A stretch of 42,971 nt of DNA from Synechococcus sp. AG-670-F04 (GTDB lineage Bacteria > Cyanobacteriota > Cyanobacteriia > PCC-6307 > Cyanobiaceae), in contig QCSN01000014.1 of the NCBI GenBank assembly GCA_003211515.1, positions 1 through 42,971 on the forward strand, in the 5' to 3' direction. The notes under the pieces are model-generated. The model searched no databases, was not told the DNA's origin, and worked only from the letters and a program-made list of their open reading frames with translations. Positions 18,730 through 26,805 of this stretch are shown here, piece after piece. A program made the translations under genes and the position numbers. Numbering within the stretch: position 1 is the first letter of the stretch; the number at the start of each line of letters is the position of its first letter.

Positions 18730-18777
18730 CGTCAAACCGAATGTGCGTTACTTTCAACGTTAGTGAGATTGAACAGG

Positions 18778-18807
18778 CTGAGAATCCCCCTATTGGGGGA
18801 TTCTCAG
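18778..18807 (-). terminator. perfect 13-bp inverted repeat overlapping the stop of the RibD-like gene
   Basis: CTGAGAATCCCCC (18778-18790) and GGGGGATTCTCAG (18795-18807) are perfect complements around a TATT loop. The stop codon of the minus-strand RibD-like gene (18806-18804) lies inside the stem. No T-run follows, so it could be a Rho-dependent or stabilising 3' end, or a protein-binding palindrome. Confidence 0.5.
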
Positions 18808-19478
18808 ACATCACCAAGGCGACGTCGTCGTCGATAACGCACCAGGAGTTCATCACCACCAAGGGGCCTCGATTCGCGCAATGCCCAAGCCTGGGAGTCG
18901 GCCAGGGCTGAAGGAAGGCTGCTCGACAGGGGGGACTCAAACGCAATCCAGCTGTGCCCCCCACCCAACAGGCGCGGCGTCAGGGTGAGCTGCAATTCAT
19001 CAATGCAATCCTCTGCCAGGAGTGACGTTGTCAGCTGGGCACCACCGAGCACAACCACTTTTGTGTAGCCGTGCTGATGCAGACGCGCCAGAGACAGGGG
19101 CCATGAGGTGCCCTGCTCGACCCAGCCCTCGAAACCAGACAGGGCTGGCTTGGGTCCAAGCAGCACACGCTGCAGCGGTTGCTGAAAAAACAGCCAATCG
19201 GATGGAAAGCTGCTCTGGCGGCTCACGACAACCGCATCAGGCTGTGCCGATCGCCCCTGTTGGGCACGTTGGTCCAGCAAGGACAGATCGCGGATCAGGC
19301 AGGTGCAACGGTGGGCGCGAAGTGTTGCCGCTCCAATCAGGGCCGCATCGGCCCAGGCCAATGCCTCTTCGAGGACGCGCCGATCTCCAGCACCGCCGAG
19401 CTGAGCTACTCCACCAGATGGAGGAGCCAAGCGACCGTCGAGGCTGGTGGCCAACACCAACCGCAACTCCTGGGCCAT
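18804..19478 (-). CDS. RibD C-terminal-domain (DHFR-like) reductase
   Basis: A 224-aa protein made of one RibD_C/dihydrofolate-reductase-like fold: LRLVLATSLDGRLAPPSGG at the N-terminus, DAALIGAATLRAHR near 45, VVVLGGAQLTTSLLAEDCIDELQLTLTP near 143. There is no deaminase domain. In RibD this fold reduces the pyrimidine intermediate of riboflavin synthesis with NADPH; stand-alone members also reduce pterins. It lies 17 bp downstream of a pterin synthase gene, so a pterin reductase role is a reasonable inference, not shown. Its stop sits in a perfect palindrome. Confidence 0.82.
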   Translation of the reverse strand: MAQELRLVLATSLDGRLAPPSGGVAQLGGAGDRRVLEEALAWADAALIGAATLRAHRCTCLIRDLSLLDQRAQQGRSAQPDAVVVSRQSSFPSDWLFFQQPLQRVLLGPKPALSGFEGWVEQGTSWPLSLARLHQHGYTKVVVLGGAQLTTSLLAEDCIDELQLTLTPRLLGGGHSWIAFESPLSSSLPSALADSQAWALRESRPLGGDELLVRYRRRRRLGDV

Positions 19479-19495
19479 GGCGCTCGTTGAACGGA

Positions 19496-20416
19496 TCAGA
19501 CTGCTGCTGCAGTTTCCAGTGATGCAGGAACCATCTCGAGCTGTGGCGTTTCGGCGTAAACCTCCGCAGCGTTGTTGGGGCTCTCCTGCAAACGCACCTT
19601 GTGCAGATGGGCGCCGATCGCCTTGATCGGGGTGGTGAGGCGATCAGCGATATGCAGAGCGATGTTCTCCGCTGTGGGCACGCAGTCGGCAAAGAAGGGA
19701 ACGTCCTTGTTGAGGAAGGTGTGATCGAAGGGTTCGACCACCAGGTCATCAACAAGACGCTGCAGCGCAGAAAGATCACAGACCATTCCGGTGCGTGGAT
19801 CGATCGGCCCGCGGACCGTGACATCAACCAGATAGTTGTGGCCGTGACCATGGGGTCTGGCGCACTTGCCGTAGATCGCTTCGTTCTCTTCCTGAGACAA
19901 CTCCGGGCGAGCCAAACGGTGGGCTGCCGCGAAATGGGTGCGAATCGTGAGGTAGGCGTCCATGGGATGTCCGAGGTAGTCGGCCCAGAGGCCTGGTTGT
20001 TCATAAAGCCGCAGGGCCGTAATCGGCAGGTGCGGGCTCAGACGCTGCCAGATCACCCGAACAATGGCTTCGGTGGTTGGCAGGCAGCCTGATGGGGTGG
20101 AAACGTCAAATTCGGGCCAGGCTTCATTAAGGAAGCGGAAGTCCAGCTGTCCGGTGACCTCATGGCGAATGGCGTGCTTGACCTCAGAAAGGTTCAACAC
20201 CATGCCATCGGAATCCAGCTCACCCGCCATCGAGACAATCAACTCGTAGTTGTGTCCATGACCAGGGGCAAGGGCACAGGGCCCGAATCGAGCAGCGTTG
20301 TCGTCAGTGGAGAGTTCAGGCAGCCAGTAGCGATGACTGGCACTGAAGCAGGCACGGCGTGTAATGACACAGCCACGCCCGAGGCCGTGCGGTGCAATCG
20401 ACTTCATTTCAGTCAT
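19496..20416 (-). CDS. tandem 6-pyruvoyl-tetrahydropterin synthase/QueD-family protein
   Basis: A 306-aa protein made of two PTPS/QueD domains in a row. Domain 1 (about 16-150) has SASHR (zinc His28), FGPC47 and GHGHNY (His53, His55). Where the family has the catalytic Asp-His pair it reads LDFRFLN, with Phe93 for His. Domain 2 (about 155-306) is canonical: AAAHRL, YGKCARPHGHGHNYLVDVTV, FDHTFLN and RLQES. The family converts dihydroneopterin triphosphate to 6-pyruvoyl-tetrahydropterin or, as QueD, to carboxytetrahydropterin for queuosine. Domain 2 looks active; domain 1 may be structural or altered. It is divergent from aroK (48-bp gap) and followed by a RibD-like reductase. Confidence 0.88.
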   Translation of the reverse strand: MTEMKSIAPHGLGRGCVITRRACFSASHRYWLPELSTDDNAARFGPCALAPGHGHNYELIVSMAGELDSDGMVLNLSEVKHAIRHEVTGQLDFRFLNEAWPEFDVSTPSGCLPTTEAIVRVIWQRLSPHLPITALRLYEQPGLWADYLGHPMDAYLTIRTHFAAAHRLARPELSQEENEAIYGKCARPHGHGHNYLVDVTVRGPIDPRTGMVCDLSALQRLVDDLVVEPFDHTFLNKDVPFFADCVPTAENIALHIADRLTTPIKAIGAHLHKVRLQESPNNAAEVYAETPQLEMVPASLETAAAV

Positions 20417-20467
20417 GTGACGTTCCGGCCGACAGGCATCCTAATGAGCTAGTGCCGCCATCGAGTG

Positions 20468-21043
20468 ATGCAGGATTCCCGTCCCTCGCTGAAACAGCGC
20501 CTGTCAGGTCGCAGCGTTTATCTGGTTGGAATGATGGGCAGCGGAAAAACAAGCACGGGACGACCTCTCGCTGAACGGCTTGGCTACGGCTTCGTCGATG
20601 CCGATGCGGTGGTGGAGCAGGCCGCGGGCTGCACGATTCCAGAGATCTTCGAAAAGGACGGCGAGCCTGGTTTTCGCGCCCTTGAATCCCAGGTTCTCAA
20701 CGCGATCAGCCAGCGTCATTCGCTGGTGGTCGCCACGGGAGGCGGTGTGGTCACACAGGCGGAAAACTGGGGCCTCCTGCACAGCGGCATCGTTGTCTGG
20801 CTGGACGTGATGCAAGACGCGCTGTTGAAGCGCTTAAAAGCAGACGGAACCGTCCGCCCCCTGCTCATGGCTCCGGATCCAGAGGCGGAACTGGAGACCC
20901 TGCTGAATCAGCGCAGGCCCCTCTATGCCGAAGCGGATCTCACCGTTGTGATCAACGACGAGACACCGGATACCGTCGCCGACGGAATCTTGCAGTTATT
21001 GCCGCAACTGCTTCAGGATCCAACCCAACGACGGAAAGACTGA
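20468..21043 (+). CDS. aroK: shikimate kinase
   Basis: A 191-aa kinase that phosphorylates shikimate at O3 in the chorismate pathway. Walker [21 protein letters not shown] is near residues 19-38, FVDADAVVE (DxD, substrate) near 42, GFRALE and the VATGGGVV Walker-B-like block near 90, and a lid RPLLMAP near 131. The start is ATG 20468 (a GTG one codon earlier is open). Length is normal. It is divergent from the pterin synthase gene; a short CRR7-type gene converges on its 3' end after 9 bp. Confidence 0.95.
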   Translation: MQDSRPSLKQRLSGRSVYLVGMMGSGKTSTGRPLAERLGYGFVDADAVVEQAAGCTIPEIFEKDGEPGFRALESQVLNAISQRHSLVVATGGGVVTQAENWGLLHSGIVVWLDVMQDALLKRLKADGTVRPLLMAPDPEAELETLLNQRRPLYAEADLTVVINDETPDTVADGILQLLPQLLQDPTQRRKD

Positions 21044-21052
21044 GCTGAACGG

Positions 21053-21313
21053 TCAGGCCGGAGGTTCGAGGCGGATGGCAAACCACTGCAGCGACACGCC
21101 TGGACTGAGCTCAAGATCACAGGCCGTGTCCAGCAATCGCTGCGCTGCGGATTCAACATCCGGCAGATCCTGAAGATCAGCGGGCAGGCACTCCATGGTC
21201 CGCAACCAGCGGCTGAGCCATGTCAGGGTGTCGGCGGCGTTCAGGAGCTGTTCCGGCTTGCCGGGCTCTAACACCACGTAGTCGTCGCAAGCACGGATTA
21301 AAGGGTCAGACAT
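21053..21313 (-). CDS. CRR7-type (chlororespiratory reduction 7) protein
   Basis: An 86-aa soluble protein: MSDPLIRACDDYVVLEPGKP, then EQLLNAADTLTWLSRWL, DLPDVESAAQRLLDTACDLE and SLQWFAIRLEPP. This matches the CRR7 domain known from cyanobacteria and chloroplasts, where it is linked to assembly or activity of the NDH-1 complex; ndhO lies elsewhere in this window. The frame is open further upstream, but the conserved part begins at ATG 21313. That ATG overlaps, on the opposite strand, the ATG of the divergent DUF6816 gene within CATG. Confidence 0.75.
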   Translation of the reverse strand: MSDPLIRACDDYVVLEPGKPEQLLNAADTLTWLSRWLRTMECLPADLQDLPDVESAAQRLLDTACDLELSPGVSLQWFAIRLEPPA

Positions 21314-22010
21314 GGTGCGCGTGCTGCTGTTGCTGCTGATGGTCGCCTCCATCCTGCTGAGCGCAGGAACAAGCTGGGCCGCCAAGCCCACGCCCCTGGA
21401 GCAACGCCTCACCAGCTGGCCGGAGTGGCAACTGCCTGGACCATTGCCGAGACCCGCAACCCACGACGATCTGATCTATCCCGACTGGTTCGAAGGCTTA
21501 TGGGACCTGGAGAGCATCGATCTCGATACCCCTGACGATCCACCCTTGACGCATCAGGCGCGTTTCCATCGGGATGCGAACGGACGCTTGGTCGGAGACC
21601 GCAGCTTCAATGCGACTTCGATCGGGCTGGCTCTCCTCGGCGACCAGCTGCTGCGGGTTGAAACCGACCCCTCCTCCGCCAACCGCCAGATGGCGCAATT
21701 TCGTAATGACCAACGCCTGGAAACAAGCGTTACCGGTCGTCGTCAGGAAAACCATGGGAACGGAAGCTTTCTCGCCGACGAACTTGTTTTGCAGATCATG
21801 CGTGGCCCTGGGCCACCACGCCTGAGTCGCATCGAAACGCTCAGCCGATATGAACGTTGTGGAGCCGACATCTGCGCTGAACAATGGCAAGCAAGCTATG
21901 CCCCCCCTGGAGAGGATCTTCGCAACAAAGCCCTCTATTCTCATCATTACAGGCTGCGATTATCGCCTTTTAAGCAAGATAACCAAGAGGCAAAAACCTG
22001 GCAAAAATAA
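21312..22010 (+). CDS. DUF6816 family secreted protein
   Basis: A 232-aa protein with a signal peptide (MVRVLLLLLMVASILLSAGT...WAA). A conserved start WPEWQLPGPLPRPATHDDLIYPDWFEGLWD and a lipocalin-like beta-rich body follow (LTHQARFHRDANGRLVGDRS). It resembles cyanobacterial DUF6816 proteins of unknown function. ATG 21312 overlaps the start codon of the divergent CRR7 gene; ATG 21339 is an alternative that still leaves a shorter signal peptide. The C-terminus is basic and low in complexity (KQDNQEAKTWQK) and may be extended compared with relatives. Confidence 0.75.
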   Translation: MVRVLLLLLMVASILLSAGTSWAAKPTPLEQRLTSWPEWQLPGPLPRPATHDDLIYPDWFEGLWDLESIDLDTPDDPPLTHQARFHRDANGRLVGDRSFNATSIGLALLGDQLLRVETDPSSANRQMAQFRNDQRLETSVTGRRQENHGNGSFLADELVLQIMRGPGPPRLSRIETLSRYERCGADICAEQWQASYAPPGEDLRNKALYSHHYRLRLSPFKQDNQEAKTWQK

Positions 22011-22160
22011 AATGAATAACGCTCAACATCATTATAAAACTGATCAAGATTGTTGTTCTGATCGAACCGGAAATATTGTCGTACTGATGAAACCGTAAAC
22101 GCAATCAATAACCGGACAACAAACCCATCACGATGGTTCTGGCCAAGGCCAGCAACAGCT

Positions 22161-22886
22161 TCAAACTTCCTCCAGGGTCCGCTCCATCAATTTCAATTCC
22201 AGCTGATCTCTCCACTGGAACAGGCGCTGAAGGCCAGGGTGATCGCTCAAGCCGGGGATTCCCTTTCCGGCAAGAGGAGATCCGGCGGAAGGTGGGAAAC
22301 GCAACAAGGAGAGTTGGGACGCCACGGCAAGATCAGCAAGCGACATCGAACCACCCACCAACCATGGGCTGGTTCCCACAGATGCATCCAGCTGCTCAAG
22401 GCTCGCCAGAAGATCAGCGCGTCCACCTTGTTGCACCAGTTCACTGACGGAATTCACCCATCCACCTGGAATGGCTCCCATCACAGAACGCACCGGTGCG
22501 GGAAGATCTTCAGGCAGCAGAGCGACGCGCAAGGACGCGTCAAGGGCTGCAGCCTGAACAAGCGCAGCACGGCCCGCAGCGGCCAGGGTTGTATCAGCCC
22601 AATCCTCAATCAAATGCACCTGCGCTGCCAGGCGAGGGTCCGAGGGAATCAACTGCGGATCGGGAGCACGATCTTCCAGATGGCGAGCGATCGCCGATGA
22701 ATCCGCCAGAACAGTATCTCCATCAACAAGAACCGGCACCTGCCTCTGACCGGAGAGACGAAACACGGCAACCTGGCCGATCCCCGGAGTGACATCCACC
22801 GTGCGGTAGCTGAGCCCCTTGGCCTGCAGCACCATGCGAACTTTGAGGCAGAACGCAGAGTGGCGGAATTGATGCAGTTCCAGCAC
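22161..22886 (-). CDS. glutathione S-transferase family protein
   Basis: A 241-aa protein with an N-terminal thioredoxin-fold GST domain, LELHQFRHSAFCLKVRMVLQ, the cis-Pro region RQVPVLVDGDTVLADSSAIARHLE near residues 47-70, and an all-helical C-terminal domain with WLVGGSMSLADLAVASQLSLL near 180. It probably conjugates or reduces with glutathione; the substrate is unknown. The start is GTG at 22886 with AAAGGAA about 9 bp upstream. It is divergent from the ParA gene and its repeat array. Confidence 0.9.
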   Translation of the reverse strand: MLELHQFRHSAFCLKVRMVLQAKGLSYRTVDVTPGIGQVAVFRLSGQRQVPVLVDGDTVLADSSAIARHLEDRAPDPQLIPSDPRLAAQVHLIEDWADTTLAAAGRAALVQAAALDASLRVALLPEDLPAPVRSVMGAIPGGWVNSVSELVQQGGRADLLASLEQLDASVGTSPWLVGGSMSLADLAVASQLSLLRFPPSAGSPLAGKGIPGLSDHPGLQRLFQWRDQLELKLMERTLEEV

Positions 22887-23076
22887 AGGCAGAATTCCTT
22901 TCGATCCGCACCGTAGCCAGCGCCTGAGCGAGCTCGCCAGCGCGCGTCAAGTCGGCATGATGAACAACAACAAATGCAGACTTGTCGCACTGATCAGCAG
23001 CGGAAAACATCATTGATCAAGGCTGAACCAGCTCAAAACTGAAACGCGGAACGGCAACACCGAGCTTTTGCGACCC

Positions 23077-23134
23077 CGAGATCACACGAGACCGAGATCA
23101 GGCAACAACGAGATCACCCAACACTGTTGTGATC
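23077..23134 (+). repeat. iteron-like array upstream of the ParA gene
   Basis: CGAGATCA occurs three times in direct orientation at 23077, 23093 and 23109, exactly 16 bp apart. A partial inverted copy (GTGATCGGG) follows at 23129, giving GATCAC/GTGATC arms at 23112-23117 and 23129-23134. The spacing, about 1.5 helical turns, and the position 110-165 bp before a ParA-like ATPase fit an operator or a centromere-like partition site. Confidence 0.65.
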
Positions 23135-23176
23135 GGGCCAAGTATCCGAAAGCCACCATCAGAAGCAGCTCGCCCC

Positions 23177-23205
23177 TTGGACACTTATCTCCTGGACACT
23201 AAACT
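23177..23205 (+). promoter_or_regulatory. candidate ParA-gene promoter overlapped by direct repeats
   Basis: TTGGAC (23177-23182), a 17-bp spacer and TAAACT (23200-23205) make a sigma70-like promoter. The start would be near 23212, 31 nt before ATG 23243. TGGACACT is present twice, at 23178-23185 and 23193-23200 (15-bp period), overlaying both boxes, with a diverged CGGACA copy after it. A repressor bound here would block the promoter, so self-regulation is plausible. Confidence 0.4.
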
Positions 23206-23242
23206 GACCTCGGACATAGATAGGGGCGAGAAGGCCAACACC

Positions 23243-24502
23243 ATGAGCACCCCTGGCAATGGACAATTCGCTGATGCTGAAAGCCTCAGCCACCATGTTG
23301 CCCAGCAATGCGAAGTTCTCGGATATCAAACAACTCAATTATCCGGCAATAAAAACGCCTTAATGCATTCTCTCGAGATCAGCAATAAAGGAGATTCGAT
23401 CGCTGTACAAGTCAAGAACCACAAAGCAAAAACAAATATCGCTCAGGTTTGCAAATTCAGCGAATTCCTCGACCTTGATTCCTCTGATCGTTTCACAAGC
23501 GGCTGGCTGATTTCCACCAGTGGATTCAGCAAGCCGGCCCTGACCCACGTCAGAACAGAGCGACCAAGCAACCTCAAACTCGGCACCTGCACCCCGTACG
23601 GGATCCGCTGGAATTACGACCCTCAGAATGCCGACCTCGACGCGCGGGACTCGGATGAAACGAGCTGTTCGCAAGCGGGGCCCAACGATCAAGCCATCAC
23701 CTATATCGGTGTCTTCACCTGTAAAGGTGGCGTTGGCAAAACAACCGTCGCCGCTCATCTTGCGGGCGCCTTTGCCCTTCAGGGCTATGACGTGATCCTC
23801 GTCGATCTGGATCCCGAAAGGAATCTGAGAAAGTTGTTCATCGAAGATCAAAGTTCTGAAGACGAGACGGCCTCCCTGTATGTTCCTGCCCATCGCAAAG
23901 GGTTCACGGGCAGCACGATCACTGTGCTGAATGCTGAGGAATGGGATGAGCAGCAATATCCTGAAATCAAAATCGTGATCTGCGACTGCTCACCTGTTCT
24001 CAATGAGAATCCGGCACGATTCATCCGACGCTTCGACTATTGCCTGGTTCCCACCACACTCAGCCCACTCGGTATCGCCAAAAATGGTGATGTAATCATC
24101 CGAACCTTTCGCCACATCCGCAGCATGAATCAACAGGCAGACATGCTGACGTTGATCAATTGTTACAACGATGATGGAAGTTTTGTCCGGCGCAATCGCC
24201 TGCTTCTAAATGCATTGGAGAAGCACATTATCTCCTATCAAAAGGAAGATAAAAAATGTGAGCTCATCAACCCTCTCGATGCCAAAATCAGACGAAACGA
24301 CAATTTGCTGTATTGGGGTTTTCATATTGTTGATGGAACCAAACCACGCCTTGCCTTCAACGAAATTTTCGGTCGCAGCGTCCCCCGCACTGATTTTCTG
24401 CAGCTTGCTGAGTACCTGGAAAACAAAACAACCATTCGCGAGCTCAAAAAAACCGGTGACAACCAGACCGACCCATCCCCATCGATCGAGGCTGCTGCCT
24501 GA
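23243..24502 (+). CDS. ParA-family ATPase with N-terminal nuclease-like domain
   Basis: A 419-aa protein. Residues about 8-115 resemble the Mrr/PD-(D/E)xK restriction-endonuclease-like fold: ESLSHHVAQQCEVLGYQTTQ, then HSLEISNKGDSIAVQVKN with a Q-x-K core (Gln56, Lys58), then GWLISTSGFSKPAL. Residues 150 on are a ParA/Soj ATPase: deviant Walker A CKGGVGKTT (160-168), VDLDPERNL (A' motif) and IVICDCSP (Walker B). ParA proteins move DNA or protein cargo using ATP-dependent dimers on the nucleoid. No ParB gene is next to it. The frame is open from GTG 23129, but that codon lies in the repeat array and the domain homology starts after ATG 23243. Confidence 0.8.
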   Translation: MSTPGNGQFADAESLSHHVAQQCEVLGYQTTQLSGNKNALMHSLEISNKGDSIAVQVKNHKAKTNIAQVCKFSEFLDLDSSDRFTSGWLISTSGFSKPALTHVRTERPSNLKLGTCTPYGIRWNYDPQNADLDARDSDETSCSQAGPNDQAITYIGVFTCKGGVGKTTVAAHLAGAFALQGYDVILVDLDPERNLRKLFIEDQSSEDETASLYVPAHRKGFTGSTITVLNAEEWDEQQYPEIKIVICDCSPVLNENPARFIRRFDYCLVPTTLSPLGIAKNGDVIIRTFRHIRSMNQQADMLTLINCYNDDGSFVRRNRLLLNALEKHIISYQKEDKKCELINPLDAKIRRNDNLLYWGFHIVDGTKPRLAFNEIFGRSVPRTDFLQLAEYLENKTTIRELKKTGDNQTDPSPSIEAAA

Positions 24503-24548
24503 GAATGGATAACTCTTTGAAAACGGTCCTAACCCCAGCACCGCGACC

Positions 24549-24755
24549 ATGAAGGAGTTTTTTCTCAACGTCACCCGATACCCCCGCTACCTGATCACCT
24601 TCACCCTTGGTGTGATGGCATCTGTTGCCGAGCCGCTCGCGCAGCGGCGCAGCAACCCCGTGACCGCTGTTGCTCTGATCGGCGCACTGATTAGCGGTTC
24701 CATCAGTCTGATCCTGGTCCTGCGTGCCATGGTGCAATCAGCACCGATGGCGTGA
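24549..24755 (+). CDS. DUF751 (Ycf33-like) small membrane protein
   Basis: A 68-aa protein: [21 protein letters not shown] with a first hydrophobic segment, a basic AQRRSNP loop and a second helix [20 protein letters not shown]. This matches the DUF751/Ycf33 family of cyanobacteria and plastids, of unknown function. Its TGA overlaps the ATG of rbfA (TGATG), so the two are co-translated. Confidence 0.82.
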   Translation: MKEFFLNVTRYPRYLITFTLGVMASVAEPLAQRRSNPVTAVALIGALISGSISLILVLRAMVQSAPMA

Positions 24756-25159
24756 TGGCACAGGGGCGTCGAGTCGAACGGGTGGCGGCCCTGATCCGCA
24801 AAGAAACCAGCGAACTGTTGATCAATGGCATCCGAGATGATCGGGTGCATCAAGGCATGGTCAGCATCACCGACGTCGAGGTGTCGGGAGACCTGCAGCA
24901 CTGCAAGATTTTCGTGAGCATCTTCGGGGAGGAAAGCAACCGCCTTCAGGTGCTGGAGGGGCTGCGAGCCGCCAGCGGCTACCTGCGCGGGGAACTTGGC
25001 CGACGCTTGCAGATGCGTCGAGCTCCCGAGGTGGTCTTCCATCTCGACCGGGGAATTGAGAAAGGCACCTCCGTGCTCGGGTTGCTGAACCGTCTGGAAG
25101 ACGAGCGCCAGGAACGTGGAGAGATTCCCCCCAGCAGTGATGCACTTGAACCCGACTGA
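24755..25159 (+). CDS. rbfA: 30S ribosome-binding factor RbfA
   Basis: A 134-aa KH-like protein that helps mature the 16S 5' end and the small subunit. Features: [20 protein letters not shown] at the start, [20 protein letters not shown] near 36-55, [29 protein letters not shown] near 74-102. The start is ATG 24755, coupled to the DUF751 stop (a GTG one codon earlier is also open). The GH3 gene begins inside its 3' end. Confidence 0.94.
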   Translation: MAQGRRVERVAALIRKETSELLINGIRDDRVHQGMVSITDVEVSGDLQHCKIFVSIFGEESNRLQVLEGLRAASGYLRGELGRRLQMRRAPEVVFHLDRGIEKGTSVLGLLNRLEDERQERGEIPPSSDALEPD

Positions 25160-26759
25160 CTCCCTGCCCGACCGCAAGCTGCGATCTCGCGTGGCTGAAT
25201 TGCTGGTGGTCAGGGCCAGCGGCCATCTTGAGGATCAGCAACGGCGCTATCCCCGCTGGGAACTCAGCAACGTCGCACTGGAGCAACTGCTTGGCAGGGG
25301 CGTTGGTGGGGTCATCCTGCTCGGGGGCAGCGCAACGGAACTGCAGCAACGCACCGCACAGCTCCAACGCTGGGCTCAGCACCCACTCCTGCTATGCGCT
25401 GATGTGGAGGAGGGCGTCGGACAGCGGTTTGAAGGAGCGAGCTGGCTTGTGCCGCCCCTGGCGCTTGGGCGCTTGTATAACCAGAAACCTGATCGAGCCG
25501 TTGCACTGGCGGAGCGGTATGGGCGATGCACCGCCGAACAGGCCCGCCGTTGCGGCCTCAACTGGGTGCTCGCCCCCGTTTGCGACGTGAACAACAACCC
25601 GGCCAACCCGGTCATCAATGTGCGCGCCTGGGGAGAAAATCCGACCACCGCCGGCACACTGGCGGCGGCCTTTCAACGCGGACTGTCCTCCGCAGGGGTG
25701 CTCGGATGCGCAAAACACTTCCCAGGCCATGGCGATACAACCAGCGATTCCCACCTGGATCTGCCGGTTCTGCCCCACACCCGCCAACGGCTGGAGCAGA
25801 TTGAGTTGCCGCCCTTCCGCGCCGCCATCGCCGCCGGGGTGGACAGCGTGATGACGGCGCATCTCCTCCTGCCGGAGCTCGATCGAAACCAACCGGCAAC
25901 GTTGTCGAAAACAGTACTCACCGCCCTGCTGCGCCAGGAGTTGGGCTTTCAAGGACTGATCGTGACTGACGCGCTGGTGATGGAGGCGATTGCAGCCCGG
26001 CATGGGGCCGGTGAGGCGGCTGTGCTGGCGTTTGAAGCCGGAGCCGACCTGATCCTGATGCCTGCAGATGCCGAAGCCGCGATCGCCGCTCTTTGCGAGG
26101 CCTTCGAGGCGAAACGCTTGCCCCTCGAGCGACTGGATCGTGCCTTGCAACGGCGCCGCGCAGCACTGCAACGCGTCATACACCAGGCAAAGCCAGAGAC
26201 AACGATCAGCATGAACGTCGACCGGCAACTGGAAGCCGAGCTGGTTCAAGCCTCCCTCACCACCCGCTCCACGGCAGGAATCGGTGCAGCAACCGGCATC
26301 AACCTGATTCGCGTGGATGGGGTGTTTCCATGCCCAGCTCTCCAGGGCACGGCACCAGCCCGGCAACTGCCGGAGCAATGGGGCTATCGCAGTGTGGTGA
26401 TCCATGGCCATGGCGTCTCCCCCTGGCAGGACGACCCTGAAGCCCCGCTGGCCCTGGACCGACTTGGAGAAGGGCCGGTGGTGCTGCAGCTGTTTCTGCG
26501 CGGCAATCCCTTCCGCGGCGGGAAGGACAGCCAGGAACCGTGGAAGGCCGCCGTGCAACAGCTGCAGCGTGTCGGACGCCTGGCTGGCCTGGTGATCTAC
26601 GGAAGTCCCTACCTCTGGGAGGAGCTGGAGCCGGTGCTGGAGCCACATCTCCCCGCAGCGTTCAGCCCGGGCCAGATGCAAGAAGCGCAGCGACAGGTGC
26701 TGGAGGCGCTGCTGGAAAAATCTGGATCTTCAATCGCCCCAGGGGATTTCACCGACTGA
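25140..26759 (+). CDS. glycoside hydrolase family 3 (NagZ-like beta-N-acetylhexosaminidase)
   Basis: About 539 aa. The N-terminal GH3 domain has [51 protein letters not shown], the family signature [18 protein letters not shown] and the nucleophile Asp in VTDALVMEA. [14 protein letters not shown] is the NagZ-type His/Asp loop, so it likely removes N-acetylglucosamine from peptidoglycan fragments. A C-terminal extension of about 180 aa may resemble the second GH3 domain. The start is ATG 25140, 20 bp inside rbfA; GTG 25116 is also open. No signal peptide, so cytoplasmic. Confidence 0.9.
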   Translation: MHLNPTDSLPDRKLRSRVAELLVVRASGHLEDQQRRYPRWELSNVALEQLLGRGVGGVILLGGSATELQQRTAQLQRWAQHPLLLCADVEEGVGQRFEGASWLVPPLALGRLYNQKPDRAVALAERYGRCTAEQARRCGLNWVLAPVCDVNNNPANPVINVRAWGENPTTAGTLAAAFQRGLSSAGVLGCAKHFPGHGDTTSDSHLDLPVLPHTRQRLEQIELPPFRAAIAAGVDSVMTAHLLLPELDRNQPATLSKTVLTALLRQELGFQGLIVTDALVMEAIAARHGAGEAAVLAFEAGADLILMPADAEAAIAALCEAFEAKRLPLERLDRALQRRRAALQRVIHQAKPETTISMNVDRQLEAELVQASLTTRSTAGIGAATGINLIRVDGVFPCPALQGTAPARQLPEQWGYRSVVIHGHGVSPWQDDPEAPLALDRLGEGPVVLQLFLRGNPFRGGKDSQEPWKAAVQQLQRVGRLAGLVIYGSPYLWEELEPVLEPHLPAAFSPGQMQEAQRQVLEALLEKSGSSIAPGDFTD

Positions 26760-26805
26760 CGCAAAGGGGCGCCCTAACCTCTCGCCCATCTGATGGCCGC
26801 CGCAG

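Noticed and set aside
22887-23013. Minus-strand frame starting MMFSAADQCDKSAFVVVHHA upstream of GST
   Set aside because: The start looks protein-like, but the frame runs on inside the GST gene in another frame with no domain. I cannot tell a short real gene from chance.
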